From NCBI RefSeq assembly GCF_027244095.1, contig NC_069662.1:54460001-54524000 (forward strand): a DNA stretch of 64,000 nucleotides, given 5' to 3'. Both the position numbers and the translations under genes were made by a program. Numbering within the stretch: position 1 is the first letter of the stretch; each line of letters opens with the position of its first letter. The notes under the pieces were generated by a model, which searched no databases, was not told the origin of the DNA, and saw nothing but the letters and a program-made list of their open reading frames with translations. Shown here piece by piece: positions 37,501-46,198 of the stretch. Origin of the DNA: Hemicordylus capensis. Its lineage: Eukaryota > Chordata > Lepidosauria > Squamata > Cordylidae.

Positions 37501-40500
37501 ATTCTGGTGGCCATGCATTGGCCACATCGGCCATGGTTTTCAGACCTGGTCGCTCTGTCGACAGAACCTCCTTTTTCCCTAAGGAGTCGGCCCCACCTTC
37601 TCCGTCAGGGTCCAGTTTTCCATCCAGACCCAGCGTGGCTCAACTTTTACACCTGGAGGTTGAGAGGGACTCTCTAGTGGCCTGTGGCTACTCTTCCGCG
37701 GTTCAAGATACCATTCTGGCCTTCAGGCAACCGTCCACAGCCCATGTTTATCAATCTACCTGGAGGTATATTCTTTATGGTGTGAGTCTTCAGGGGGGGA
37801 CCCCATGTCGCCTTCCGTTGGGCAGGTCTTAGGTTTCTTACAGGCTGGGTTAGACAAGGGGCTCCGGCCCAATACCCTTTGACGTCAGCTGTTTGCCATT
37901 GCATCCGTGCTGCAAGTACTGGGTGTTCCGTCGCTGTCTGGGCATCCTCATGTGCAATGATTTCTTAAGGGGGCCGCGGTCCTGAAGCCTCCCCTAGTCC
38001 ACCGTTTTCCCACTTGGGATCTAAATTTGGTGCTGAGGGTCCTGGTGAAGGCACCTTCTGAGCCTCTGCGCACCGTGTCTTTGCGCATTCTTACTTCGAA
38101 TGTTTTGTTTTTGGTGGCCATTACCTCGGCCCGATGGGTCTCTGGCTTGGGTGCGTTGTCGGTCCAAAAAGAGTTGTCTTGTTTTTCCAGATTATGTGTT
38201 GCTGCGCACGGACCCTACTTATCTCTCTAAGGTGAATTCCATGTTCCATAGGTCCCAGGAGCTTATGCTTCCCTCTTTCTATCCCAGTCCCACTTCTCCT
38301 AAGGAGAGGGATTGGCACAAGCTGGACGTTCACTGCGCAATTCGTATCTATTTGCGGCACACTAAGGCATTCAGAATTACTGAGTCCTTCTTTGTTTCCT
38401 TTCGGGCCTGCTCGTTGGGAAAGAAAATTTCCTCGTCTTCCTTAGCACGTTGGATTTGCCAGACCATTCAGCTCGCTTATGTGACGGCAGGGGAGGCCGT
38501 GCCTGACGGTGTTACAGCTCACTCAACTCGGAGTGCAGCAGCTTCTGCGGCTCTAGCCACTTTGGCTTCCTTGGCTGACATCTGTAGGGCCTCCACATGG
38601 GCCTCTCTTTCAACCTTTGTGAGGCATTACAAAATACATGATTGGGCCTCTGCTGATGCTTCTTTCGGTCGGCGTGTGCTGCAGCAGGTAGTTCCTTCTT
38701 GGGGCCAGAGTATTATTGATCCCGCCCATTATTTACAGCAGCTTGGGTATGTCCCATAATGCTCGGATACAATCCTCGTCTGAGGGAGAATGAATCGTTG
38801 GCACTCAACTGAATGGTCATTCTCCTCAGACGTATGGATTGTATCCGACCCACCCGTTCTGTGTGTCTGAGTCTGCTCCCCGCTTTTCTTCACCTTCCTT
38901 CCTGTACTCCATATTGCTGTGGGGTGGTATTTTCTGATTCTGGGGTTTTTGTCTCCTTGAAGGGGCAGTTCCGAGTTAACTTTTTAAGCACAGGGATCGC
39001 TCTGCAGTCTGTCTTTTCTCTGTTCTTGTTATCTTACCTGTTCTGCAGTGTTTTCCTTTTATTAGCCAGAGCATCAAGGTGCTTGTTAGCGACTGAAGGC
39101 TGAGGGGGCTGTCCCTCCCTTCTGCGGAGAGAGAAAACTTCTGATTGGCCCTGTCTCAGAGCAGTAGGTCGTGACAACCCATAATGCTCGGATACAATCC
39201 ATACATCTGAGGAGAATGACCGTTCAGGTGAGTGCCAATGATTCATTTCAGTTCATAGTCTATTGGTAGTTTCTAAGGCTCCTTGGTTGGGAGCCATGAC
39301 AGTGAAATAGGCTTGAAGTTAATTTCTGCTTGTAGTGTAGACACATTGGGAACAAGGAGAACCAAAGTGAACTGTTACTGTCATTCCAATTTATTGTTGG
39401 AGAGCAGCTAAACTGCCCATTGGGGCATACTGTGCATTGCATCTGCCTGATATAAAATGTGGAATCCTGAGAATCTCCATTCTTGGCAAACATACCACAC
39501 TCCTATCCATTTTTGTTGTAGAGAAGTCTAAAAGCCATATTATCTGGAGAGAGAATTTGTGGAAGTTAATGGCCAGCCCTGCTGGCTATCTAATCTCATG
39601 TGTATGTTTGTTACTCAGACTATGCCCACCACCACCACCCACACACATTTCTAGAGGCAGTCCCAGCTACTATATTTCTTTATAACACTGCCCATGTGTA
39701 ATTGTCATAGCTCTTACCAGGGTGGGGTGGGGAGCTGTTCACTGGGGTGAATCCTTGATTATAAGGGATTTGCAGTAGGCTACCACCATTAACTTTATTT
39801 TAATGTGGAACAAACCACTCTCTCAATATGAGATTCCGGGGGGTGGTGGTAAAGAATATCATGCTTCACCAATAAGGGTTTATTGTTAGATTAAAAGAAA
39901 AACAAGAGTATGTAATCAGAACAATTGTCTTTTCATAAAGCAGATTGTGAGAGTTTTCATTAACCAGGCAACTCGGATTCAAGTAGTATAATTTCCCTCA
40001 CATGTCTAACTTAACTGGTCCCTATCTTATTACTCACGGGCAGGGAACTTCCTGCTGTCTCCAGCCTCAGGGCCTTGGCCTCTCATTTCCTCAGCAGCTT
40101 CTCAGCCCGCTGCTTCTTCAGGGCATTCTTGGGACAGAACAAACAGAGCACAGCTTTCTCCTGCTGGTGGCTGTCATTGATCCTCTGGATTGGTCCTTCT
40201 GTTTTGATTTTCCCGGGCTTCCCCCCTTATTAGGAAAGGCCTACCCTCCCAGCAGTTGCTCTAAGTGAGGACTAGTCCTCCCTCAGTCTTTCCCATCACT
40301 ATAGTAACCAAGACTGGGGTATGAGAGCAGCTAGTGTTATCAACATTAGGGGGTTGATGTGAAGCTTCAAGAATTCCATCTTTTGCCCAGGAGTAAGCAG
40401 AAGTGCTGGAATGTCAGTTGACTCTGTGAGCCATAGTGGCTTGTCCGGCCCCGGAGTGGGGGCAGGGGCAGCGGCTCTGTTCTGCTTAGTATTGCCCCAG

Positions 40501-42725
40501 GGTAGCAGCAAAATGCTTGCTGAGGCAGTTCATGACACTCGACTTGCAGAGCCAAGGCAGAGCACTATAGTAAGCTCTGATGTCTGACTTTTGGTTTCTT
40601 ACGTATAAAATTGTGAAGGTTTGGAAGGAGGGGTGGGAGTTTGGCTGCTTTCTCTCTCTCCTCTTTGCACACAGGAGTGTGAAGGCCAGTCATATCCTGA
40701 TTTCTGCAGATGGGAAGGTGTACCTCTCTGGCCTGCGCAGTAACTTAAGCATGATCAGTCATGGGCAGCGTCTCAAAGTAGTTCATGACTTCCCCAAGTA
40801 CAGCATCAAGGTCTTACCATGGCTAAGTCCAGAGGTCTTGCAGCAGGTATGTTAGATTCTTCCTTGGTCTTGTTTTCTTAGCCTTTGTACAAGACCAGTC
40901 CTTGCAAAATGTCTCCTATTAATAGAACACATTTTATGGCGTAGAGCCCGAGTCAAGTATTCTAAAATGACTCTATGGTTAATCTTCCAGTCTACCCACT
41001 CCATGTTTAGAATTGGTAACAGACTGGATGCGAGCCAAATCAGTGAAGCTCAATCCTGACAAGATGGAGGTATTGTTGATAGGTGGTTCATCTGCTCAGG
41101 CAGGGTGATAGTTTTTCACTTGCTCTTGATACGATGAGGTTTACAATTAGTAGGTGCGTGTCTGTCCAGCTTTTGTCATGGGGGAAGTCTAGGTGGCATG
41201 GAGCATCTTCTGCCAGCTGAGACTGATGTGCCATCTGCAGCCCCTTGTGGGCAGACTTGGTTTCGATAGCTCCAGATTAAAGTACTGCAAGATGTTGTAT
41301 GTGAGGCTGCCTCTGAAGATGTCTTAGCTCACGTATTGGGAGCAAACATTGCCAATGCTTAAACAGTTTCACTGGCCCCTAGTCCAGTTTCTGAACCCAA
41401 TTCAGAGTTCTGATGCTTATCTTTTTGGAGCCCTACATGTCTTGCGACTTGAAGGAACATCAACATGCCTATGCACTGAAATTATCTTTGGAGATGCTTC
41501 TTGGGGTGCCCCCTCAGTCCGAGGTGAGGTAGATGGCACCCTGCCTGTGGAATGCCCTCTTCAGGGAGTGGCTATCTTAATGCCTGTTTGATGCCAAATG
41601 AAACTTTTTTATCTTCTCGGGCCTCTTAACGTATGTAAGTTTGAAGGTTACTGTCCTTGTGTAAACTGCCCTGGAAATAGCAACTAAAGGGAGGTGCATA
41701 CAAAGATAATAAATAAGTGGTTTAGTGGGTAGTGTCAGCCACTTTCTCTCCTCTTCCTTCTCCCCCATGGCAAAGGACACTCCAGAACGCTTGTATGTGG
41801 AAGCCTGAGCTCAACCACACATGAAGGGGTGTCCCTAGGTACTTTCAGTGTTGAAGAGCTTGTTGTGTTCATTTTTTGTGTGTTTGTGTAACTGTTGCCA
41901 AGGCAACTGTAATGAAAGCATCTATAAATACAGTTTTTGTGGGCAGTTGTATTGGATTCTTTAATCCATTTCCTCCTCGTGTTTAAAGGTTAAATACAAC
42001 ATATTTTCATATTATGATTTTAGAATCTCCAGGGCTACGATGCAAAATCCGACATCTACAGTGTAGGAATAACAGCCTGTGAGCTGGCTAATGGCCACGT
42101 CCCCTTTAAGGATATGCCTGGAACTCAGGTAGAGTGTGTCCTGCTCCACTAATTCTTCAGCTGCTGACTGCACTTTATGGGAGCAAGGGAGCTGACAGTA
42201 TTGTGGCATAATGTTGCTGATCATGGTGTGAGCTTTTGTAGCCAGCCACACACAGCTGCTGCCTTCTTCTCATACTTCAGATGCTTTTGGAGAAGCTAAA
42301 TGGGACTGTCCCCTGTCTCCTGGACACGACCACGATCCCTCCAGAGGAGCTGACCATGAAACCGTCTCGTTCGGGAGCTAGTACTGGAACTGGAGAAGGC
42401 ATGGCAGCCAGCAATGCCAGGGCCTCCAATGGTGAGGCAGTACCACATCCATATCATCGTACCTTCTCGCCTGCCTTCCACCACTTTGTGGAGCAATGCC
42501 TACAGAGGAACCCAGACTTGAGGTACAGCAAGAATCACAGTTGTCTAGACTAGGAAAGGTTTGAAATGTTGGCGCCCCAAGGGTGTTGTGGGCAGGTGCT
42601 GCCACTCAAGTTCTTCTCTGCTAATATGGCACCTAGAAACTTGGGATTTTTTAAACTGTTCAAACACTGGTGGGGTCATGGCTGAAGAAAAAACACTGTT
42701 GGTCCATGTTCTCCCTACCACATTG

Positions 42726-42759
<34 letters not shown>

Positions 42760-45700
42760 CAAAGGAAAGGCTGGAATCAGGGTGGTATCCTTGGCAACTA
42801 AAATGGTTGGTAGGAGGGCTAGCAGGCAAATATTTCACAGGACTTGATGAGGCTTTGAAGCAGCTGCTATAACTATGCCTCTGTAGTAGACCAGTCAGAA
42901 GGGGTCGCAGCTGTGGCCACACATACTGCTAAAGGCAAACGTGAGAACCACTGGCCTTCCGGGGAAAGGAGGGAAGGTGGCTTTAGACGAAATGCAAGCA
43001 GAATAAGAAGGCTGCATGTGCCTTGCATTTTCTGTTGCCATGCTGCTTTGAATAATCTGAATGTGGGTATTCCTGTGTGGCACAGCTTGCACATCTGGCA
43101 TGCAAGTTGTGTTTGGTGTGACATAAGGAAGAATGTACAGAGAATGGACTTGTGTGTCCTCTAGTCATCCAGTTCTTCTTGATTATGTGGGGCTGCCTCT
43201 GTACATAATCTGGAAACTGCAATTGGTGCAAAATGCAGCATTCAGATTGGTCTCTGGTTCATCTTGAAGAGATCGCATTACATCTATACTAAAAGAGCTG
43301 CTCTGGCTACAAATGTTTCCAGGCAAAATACAAAGTGCTTAAACAGCTTAGGTCCAGGGTATTTAAGAGAATGCCTTCTTTGTTATGAGCCCCACCGCCT
43401 ATTGAGATAATCTGACAACTTTTTAAAAGTCTCTGGTCTAAAGACTTATTTTTTCACCCAAGCTTTTTAACTGTACTGTGGTTTTAAATTGTTTTGTGTT
43501 GTAAACTGCCCAGAGACAAAGTTTGCCTACAAACTTGAAAAATAAATAAGTAAATCTGGGGATTTCCATCTGCAGTTGCCACCAGCTCATCAGGTGGCTA
43601 CCTGGGGACATGCCATCTCCATTTCTGCCCTGAGCCTTTGGAATTTGCTCTTTCAAAAATAAGAGCCTCCCCATCTCTGATAACTTTTTAAAAGGCGGTT
43701 AAGATGCATTTGTTCATTCAGACTTTTAATTAGATTCATAGAATTCGTGTTAAATTTCAAATTGTGTTTTACTATAAACTGCCCAGAGACAGGGGTTTGG
43801 GGCAGTATATAAATATGATACATAAACAGCCTTTCTGTTCATAGCAATAGCTGGGTTTACTAGATTTCAGGCTCGATTCTTGTTTTTCTTGCACAGGCCA
43901 AGCGCAAGTGCCCTTCTCAACCATTCCTTTTTCAAACAGGTAAACTGGAAGTTTTCCTTATATTTACCCTAGTAATGTGCCTGTCTTCTCATACTACTTT
44001 AGAACAGAGTAGGCCTTTGGAATTGGGGTGGGGTGGGGTTGGGGGGTGAGAAGAGAGAAACCTTGCTGATGAAACCTTTAAAACATAACTTTATGAACAA
44101 ATTGTGTTTTCCAAGGCTGTGTGAAATCAGAAGCCTGCACTTGATTAACACTCTTTGTTGATTACAAGCTTTGGGTTCCTCTTGCTGAGTTAAGATTTTT
44201 AAATTTAGTTGAGGGCAAGAATTCCAAGGGAGATGGGTTTGTGCAAGGAACAGGTTGACTGTCCCCTGCTAACTGAGCAAAGAGGCACCTTTTCAAAGTG
44301 GTGGTTCTCTTTATTTAGCAGGGGGAGAGTAACTGGCCCTATCCACCCCCAGCACAGTACCCCTCCAGTGACTGTTGCTGGTGTCTGTCTTATGTTTATT
44401 TTTAGATTGTGAACCCTTTGGGGACAGGGAGCCATCTTATTTATTTATTATTTCTCCATGTAAAGTGCTTTGGAAACTTGTGTTGAAAAGCGGTTTATAA
44501 ATATTTGTTGTTGTTGTTGAACAGGGGGCAAAACTGTATCTTGGTATGCATGAGCAGTATGGTGGTTAGTTTTTTTGCTCTTGCAGCTCAATGTGGAGAC
44601 ACTTTCCTGCCTTCTCAGTTGCCTGTGAGTTCCTGTAGCTAGCACAAGAATGGAACACAATTCTGCCTCCATCCCAAGTGGCTGAGGCAATGTCATCTCT
44701 GCATAAAGGAGATAATTCTTGTCCAGATATCACTCTCAGGGCTTGAAACCTTTTTGTGACAATTTGTCTTCCTATTTGGAAAATGCATGCCAGCCTGCCT
44801 ACACAGCTGGAATAGCCGTGCAGTTGGCCACTGGCCCCAAACAAGTAGCAGTGTCCTTTGGTAAAGTAGTTTCTCACTCCCATCCTTCAGACTGTTCTCC
44901 TATTCACTTTTGCCCATTCTTGTATTGACTTGTTGGCCTTATTTTAGATTGTCTCCACTATAACCTAAAACTAAATTACTGATTTCTTCCAATTGCCCTT
45001 GGAGCTGTTCAGACAGTTTTTCAAAAAGTGTGTGTATGTTTAATGTATTATAAAGACAAGAAGGGTGTAGAGCAGGCCAGCTCGACTTAGGCCCCCCCCC
45101 CCGCTGTTTTTGGACTACAGCTCTCATAATCCCCAGCCACAGTGTCTGACAGTCAGAAATTATGGAAGTTGTAGGCCAACATCTGCAGGTGGGCCGAAGG
45201 AGAGCAGCCCTGGTGCAGTGGTATATTGGTGTGCAGTAGAAGAAAGAACAGCAATTGTATACTGAACTCACAAAAATCCTCTGCACTGAGAGCAATTTCA
45301 TCCATTTCTCTGCTGGCCGAAACCTTTCCCAACCCTCAAAAACATATTTTCAGGAGGCAGCTGCAGATGTGAGGGAGGGGGAGATGGCTGAATATCATCC
45401 CTCCTTGCATGCAACACTCAGTCTGGGTGTTGTCTGCTATCTCTGAGAGCACTCCCCAAAATACAATTTGGTTTCTCATTTTCAGCCACTGTACCTGTTT
45501 TCCCTGAGCATAAGAGTCTGGGCGGTCCATTTAATCCACATTCTGTTCACAGTACTAGCCAGCCAGATACTTCTAAGAAACCCCCAGCAGGGTATGAAGG
45601 CAACAGTCCCATCTCGGTTGTCTATCTGTACAGATATTAAACTAATAAACTAGATTTTTTAAAAATTCTTTCAATGACAAAGTCAGATACCCAGGATGCC

Positions 45701-46198
45701 AAACTAATATATGCAGTTTTGATGTCCTAAATCAGGCTTCCTCAAACTGCGGCCCTCCAGATGTTGCTGAACTACAACTCCCAGCATACCCAGCCACATA
45801 AAATTGTGTCTAGGGATGCTGGGAGTTGTAGTTCAGCAACATCTGGAGGGCCGCAGTTTGGGGAAGCCTGCCCTAAATGAATGCCGAAATATTCCAAGTG
45901 CACTTTTAGGTGATCCCACCTAATGGAAGAACAGTTAGCAGGATGTGTGAGAATAGGTCACTGTAAATTTCCAGTTAATCTTGCTGGCCCAGTGTGCTTA
46001 ATTATGCTTGTTTTAGATCTGGTTTGCTTCTTCCTTGTCCTCCAGATCAAACGCCGTGCATCGGAAGCACTCCCTGAACTGTTGTATCCCGTCACACCAA
46101 TCGCCAGCTATGAGGGCATGCACGTGCAAGATCCTAGTTGTATTTTTGAACTGGTATCCAACTTGGAACAGCTTGAGATGGAAGACTGGGAGTTCTAG
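19524..46198 (+). CDS. STRADA: STRADA, STE20-related kinase adaptor alpha (pseudokinase), 12 coding exons
   Basis: Twelve GT-AG exons with consistent phases give 431 codons plus stop: 19524-19559, 22046-22103, 25736-25764, 29818-29920, 31876-31997, 32525-32633, 33433-33556, 40675-40846, 42024-42128, 42281-42522, 43897-43939, 46046-46198. The N-terminus is [19 protein letters not shown] and the C-terminus EDWEF, whose WEF motif binds MO25/CAB39 in the human protein. It is a pseudokinase: the beta3 lysine position reads VTVRRI, HRD reads HRS and the DFG position reads GLR. With MO25 it activates LKB1/STK11 allosterically and retains it in the cytoplasm. Transcription probably starts in the CpG island at 17 kb, with the start codon in the second exon. 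Introns carry many repeats, including a DIRS element. I compared with the human protein from memory, not by search. Confidence 0.96.
19560..22045 (+). other. STRADA intron, no further feature recognised
   Basis: It contains a short (TCAG)n run near 20741-20750 and otherwise no supported exon or named repeat. Confidence 0.5.
22046..22103 (+). CDS. STRADA: STRADA exon, residues 13-32
   Basis: Acceptor TTCTTAG, then [19 protein letters not shown], then donor GTAAGTG. It ends in phase 1. Confidence 0.93.
22629..22647. repeat. (GA)n microsatellite
   Basis: About nine GA units inside a STRADA intron. The rest of 22104-23692 shows no named feature. Confidence 0.9.
23701..24112. mobile_element. hAT MITE with exact 8-bp duplication, split by a LINE-tail insertion
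   Basis: TIRs CAGTGTTCCCTCTAA and its complement bound the element. TAGGCCAG flanks it exactly at 23693-23700 and 24113-24120. A sister element lies whole at 25230-25366, so the MITE proper is about 140 bp. Here its halves (23701-23792 and about 24060-24112) are separated by another repeat. Confidence 0.88.
23793..24059 (-). mobile_element. L2/CR1-type LINE tail (recurrent ~250-bp repeat) inserted in the MITE
   Basis: The reverse complement contains GGCACCTTTT, GTTGCTGGTGTCTATCTTAT, GATTGTGAGCCCTTTGGGGA and GGAAGAGCGGTATAGAAATC, and ends in a (TAA)n run. The same unit occurs at 44275-44519 and 63228-63398. The 3' microsatellite suggests LINE-type priming. Confidence 0.72.
24121..25229 (+). 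other. STRADA intron, no feature recognised
   Basis: No supported exon or repeat. Confidence 0.45.
25230..25366. mobile_element. hAT MITE, complete sister copy
   Basis: 137 bp with TIRs CAGTGTTCCCTCTAACGG and the complement (CCTGTTAGAAGGAACACTG), nearly palindromic through GTTGTTGACGACAAC. Flanking octamers AATGGCAG and GATGGTTG match at five of eight positions, so the insertion is older or mutated. Confidence 0.82.
25736..25764 (+). CDS. STRADA: STRADA micro-exon, residues 32-41
   Basis: Only 29 bp. Acceptor TTTACTCCAG, codons for [10 protein letters not shown] completed across the junction, donor GTAAGT. The sequence matches the human order between LELFG and the serine-rich segment. Confidence 0.92.
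26050..26259 (-). mobile_element. Sauria-type tRNA-derived SINE, minus
   Basis: The reverse complement matches the SINE at 15405-15629: AGTGTTGGACTAGGACC, CCATTCAACTATG, GGTGACTCTGGGCCAGTCAC, CTCACAGGGTTGTTGTGAGG, then the CCTCAGAGGAAGAGC end. Confidence 0.8.
26260..29159 (+). other. STRADA intron, mostly unassigned
   Basis: 26297-26480 has repeated GTTCTGTTTC-like and GAAACA-like motifs in opposite orientation, suggesting a decayed foldback. The remainder holds no exon I can support. Confidence 0.4.
29160..29345 (-). mobile_element. Decayed SINE remnant
   Basis: GGTTTCAGGCAGAAATCTTT and CTCAGCCCTGC resemble the 63.5-kb SINE body, followed by a poly-C/poly-T run and a GGGAGTTGACCCCAGGACAT block that looks like a decayed tRNA-type promoter. 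Family assignment is weak. Confidence 0.4.
29818..29920 (+). CDS. STRADA: STRADA exon, residues 42-76
   Basis: Acceptor TTTGCAG and donor GTGATG. It encodes a Ser-rich segment ([14 protein letters not shown]) and the start of the kinase-like fold (CYELLTIIG). Confidence 0.94.
29921..30375 (+). other. STRADA intron, no feature recognised
   Basis: Nothing supported. Confidence 0.4.
30376..30600 (+). mobile_element. tRNA-derived SINE, complete copy
   Basis: AGTGGTGCAGCGGGGAAATG (A-box region) and TTGCTGGTCCGAATCTC (B-box region) form the tRNA-like head. The body contains GCAGCAGTGATATAGGAAGA and AATGGTAAACCCCTCCTGTA, and the end is GACGGCACACTTTACCTTTA. Three copies in this window fix its extent. 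Confidence 0.82.
30601..31315 (+). other. STRADA intron, no feature recognised
   Basis: Nothing supported. Confidence 0.4.
31324..31811. mobile_element. Long hAT foldback element, 488 bp, exact 8-bp duplication
   Basis: GTCTCATT flanks the element exactly (31316-31323 and 31812-31819). Ends read TAGTAGTGTGCATGGAACC and, complemented, TAAGGATGTGCACGGAACC. The interior is a GC-rich imperfect palindrome: both halves carry GGCAGCAGGGAGGAACTC and AAGGAGAAGTTGCC-type sequence in inverse order around a centre near 31580. Reading frames on both strands mirror each other and are not genes. It sits 56 bp upstream of the STRADA exon at 31876 (TSD end to exon). Confidence 0.88.
31876..31997 (+). CDS. 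STRADA: STRADA exon, residues 76-116
   Basis: Acceptor CTTTTCAG and donor GTAGAC. It encodes [20 protein letters not shown] and [20 protein letters not shown]. The glycine loop is degenerate and the beta3 lysine is replaced by arginine, as in other STRAD proteins. Confidence 0.95.
32300..32458 (+). mobile_element. CR1 ORF2 endonuclease fragment
   Basis: [23 protein letters not shown] and [17 protein letters not shown] match the CR1 endonuclease of the 59-60 kb copy. It lies in a STRADA intron just before the exon at 32525 and is decayed. Confidence 0.8.
32525..32633 (+). CDS. STRADA: STRADA exon, residues 117-153
   Basis: Acceptor TTTTTAG and donor GTAAGTC. It encodes [20 protein letters not shown] and [17 protein letters not shown], the hinge region. 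Confidence 0.95.
32634..33074 (+). other. STRADA intron, no feature recognised
   Basis: Nothing supported before the mariner MITE. Confidence 0.4.
33077..33193. mobile_element. Tc1/mariner-type MITE with TA duplication
   Basis: TIRs CCCTGTTTCCCCGAAAGTAA and TTATTTTCGGGGAAACACGG bound 117 bp. TA lies on both sides (33075-33076 and 33194-33195). A GACCTAGC-to-GACTCTG AT-rich core has no coding capacity. Confidence 0.85.
33433..33556 (+). CDS. STRADA: STRADA exon, residues 153-194
   Basis: Acceptor TTTGTATAG and donor GTAAGC. It encodes [20 protein letters not shown] through IHHMGYVHR. The following residue is serine from the next exon, giving HRS in place of HRD. The DIRS element begins about 120 bp downstream. 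Confidence 0.95.
33676..33800 (+). repeat. DIRS left inverted terminal repeat
   Basis: It begins TCTCCCTCAGATGAGG and includes GGATTGTATCCGAGCATTAT and GGAGGGACAGCCCCCTCAG. It is mirrored in inverse orientation at 39090-39246. Confidence 0.85.
33904..33924. repeat. (GA)n run
   Basis: About ten GA units in the 5' non-coding part of the DIRS element. Confidence 0.85.
34020..35809 (+). pseudogene. DIRS gag-like region (fossil)
   Basis: A lysine- and alanine-rich N-terminal stretch ([20 protein letters not shown]) is followed by an acidic/Pro-rich segment and a Ser/Gly/Gln-rich C-terminal region. The position upstream of RT and the composition fit the first ORF of DIRS elements. Sequence-level homology is not evident by eye, so the call rests on context. 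Confidence 0.65.
35810..37677 (+). pseudogene. DIRS reverse transcriptase, RNase H and methyltransferase-like region (fossil)
   Basis: RT motifs include [33 protein letters not shown] and YPYLDDLL. RNase H shows [12 protein letters not shown] and INWLELRA. Then ADWLSRS and a segment ending [17 protein letters not shown] match the DAM-like region carried by vertebrate DIRS elements. These are recognisable parts of a broken element. Confidence 0.85.
37800..38759 (+). pseudogene. DIRS tyrosine recombinase region (fossil)
   Basis: The C-terminal part shows [11 protein letters not shown], the conserved H-x-x-R type motif of DIRS recombinases, and [11 protein letters not shown]. In this family the recombinase replaces the integrase of LTR elements and inserts a circular DNA intermediate. 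Confidence 0.82.
38757..38855 (+). repeat. DIRS internal complementary region
   Basis: The block contains GGATACAATCC and, inverted about 50 bp later, GGATTGTATCC, separated by GAATCGTTGGCACTCAACTG. It is complementary to the outer right end joined to the outer left end, the template used to complete the ends during DIRS replication. Confidence 0.82.
39090..39246 (-). repeat. DIRS right inverted terminal repeat
   Basis: It reads CTGAGGGGGCTGTCCCTCCC through CATAATGCTCGGATACAATC and on to the outer end near GCCAATGATTCAT. It is the inverse of 33676-33800 with a short right-specific extension. Confidence 0.85.
39247..40674 (+). other. STRADA intron after the DIRS element
   Basis: No supported exon or named repeat. 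The short frames here lack family resemblance. Confidence 0.45.
40675..40846 (+). CDS. STRADA: STRADA exon, residues 194-251
   Basis: Acceptor TTGCACACAG and donor GTATGTT. It encodes [32 protein letters not shown] and [12 protein letters not shown] stands where active kinases have DFG. Confidence 0.95.
40995..41720 (+). mobile_element. L2 LINE 3' fragment
   Basis: Decayed translation pieces follow L2 order: [20 protein letters not shown], a YVRLPLK-like block, LWNALF-like (TGCCTGTGGAATGCCCTCTT) and an AT-rich end with GTAAACTGCCCTGG. Many stops. It lies in the intron between STRADA exons at 40675 and 42024. Confidence 0.7.
42024..42128 (+). CDS. STRADA: STRADA exon, residues 252-286
   Basis: Acceptor ATGATTTTAG and donor GTAGAG. 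It encodes [20 protein letters not shown] and [16 protein letters not shown]-lobe helices of the fold. Confidence 0.95.
42281..42522 (+). CDS. STRADA: STRADA exon, residues 287-367
   Basis: Acceptor CATACTTCAG and donor GTACAG. It encodes [20 protein letters not shown], a variable Ser/Gly/Ala-rich insert, then [20 protein letters not shown]. The insert is the least conserved part against the human protein. Confidence 0.95.
42727..42757. repeat. (CA)n microsatellite
   Basis: About 15 CA units in a STRADA intron. The surrounding 42523-43169 shows nothing else recognisable. Confidence 0.93.
43170..43555 (+). mobile_element. L2 LINE 3' tail, first of two
   Basis: [14 protein letters not shown]-like reading, then KELLWLQMF-like, followed by an AT-rich tail with GTAAACTGCCCAGAGACAAAG and AAATAAATAAGTAAAT. 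Decayed. Confidence 0.7.
43560..43840 (+). mobile_element. L2 LINE 3' tail, second
   Basis: CTGAGCCTTTGGAATTTGCT corresponds to the L2 PxLWNxL block. The end has ATAAACTGCCCAGAGACAGG and GGCAGTATATAAATATGATA. Two tails in the same direction imply two insertions or a local duplication. Confidence 0.65.
43897..43939 (+). CDS. STRADA: STRADA exon, residues 367-381
   Basis: 43 bp. Acceptor TTGCACAG and donor GTAAAC. It encodes [15 protein letters not shown] across the junction. Confidence 0.93.
44275..44519 (+). mobile_element. L2/CR1-type LINE tail (recurrent ~250-bp repeat)
   Basis: Same family as 23793-24059: AGAGGCACCTTTTCAAAGTG, GAGTAACTGGCCCTATCCAC, GATTGTGAACCCTTTGGGGA, GAAAAGCGGTTTATAAATA, then (TTG)n. 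Confidence 0.72.
45065..45220. mobile_element. Decayed hAT-like MITE
   Basis: Inverted similarity links GAGCAGGCCAGCTCGACTTA and GGGCCGAAGGAGAGCAGCCC, with TTTTTGGACTACAGCTCTCATAATCC and GGAAGTTGTAGGCC as inner parts. Ends are too diverged to define a duplication. Confidence 0.5.
45733..45870. mobile_element. hAT-type foldback MITE, 138 bp
   Basis: Almost perfect hairpin: CAGGCTTCCTCAAACTGCGG and ACTACAACTCCCAGCAT face their complements around a loop near 45797-45812. Flanks TCCTAAAT (45725-45732) and CCCTAAAT (45871-45878) differ at one base. Located in the last STRADA intron. Confidence 0.88.
46046..46198 (+). CDS. STRADA: STRADA last coding exon, residues 382-431 and stop
   Basis: Acceptor TCCTCCAG. 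It encodes [20 protein letters not shown] through [11 protein letters not shown] and TAG at 46196-46198. Confidence 0.95.
   Translation: MKRRASEALPELLYPVTPIASYEGMHVQDPSCIFELVSNLEQLEMEDWEF

Larger units (their letters stand above)
33676..39246 (+). mobile_element. DIRS1-like tyrosine-recombinase retroelement, fossil, in STRADA intron
   Basis: About 5.57 kb bounded by inverted terminal repeats of roughly 125-150 bp and carrying an internal complementary region before the right repeat, the arrangement typical of DIRS elements. In order along the + strand are a gag-like region (about 34.0-35.8 kb), a reverse transcriptase/RNase H and methyltransferase-like region (about 35.8-37.7 kb, with YLDD and [11 protein letters not shown] motifs), and a tyrosine recombinase region (about 37.8-38.76 kb). 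It is broken, with several interruptions across its coding regions, but its end architecture looks whole. It has the same sense as STRADA and lies entirely within one intron. The well-preserved repeats suggest moderate age. Confidence 0.9.
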
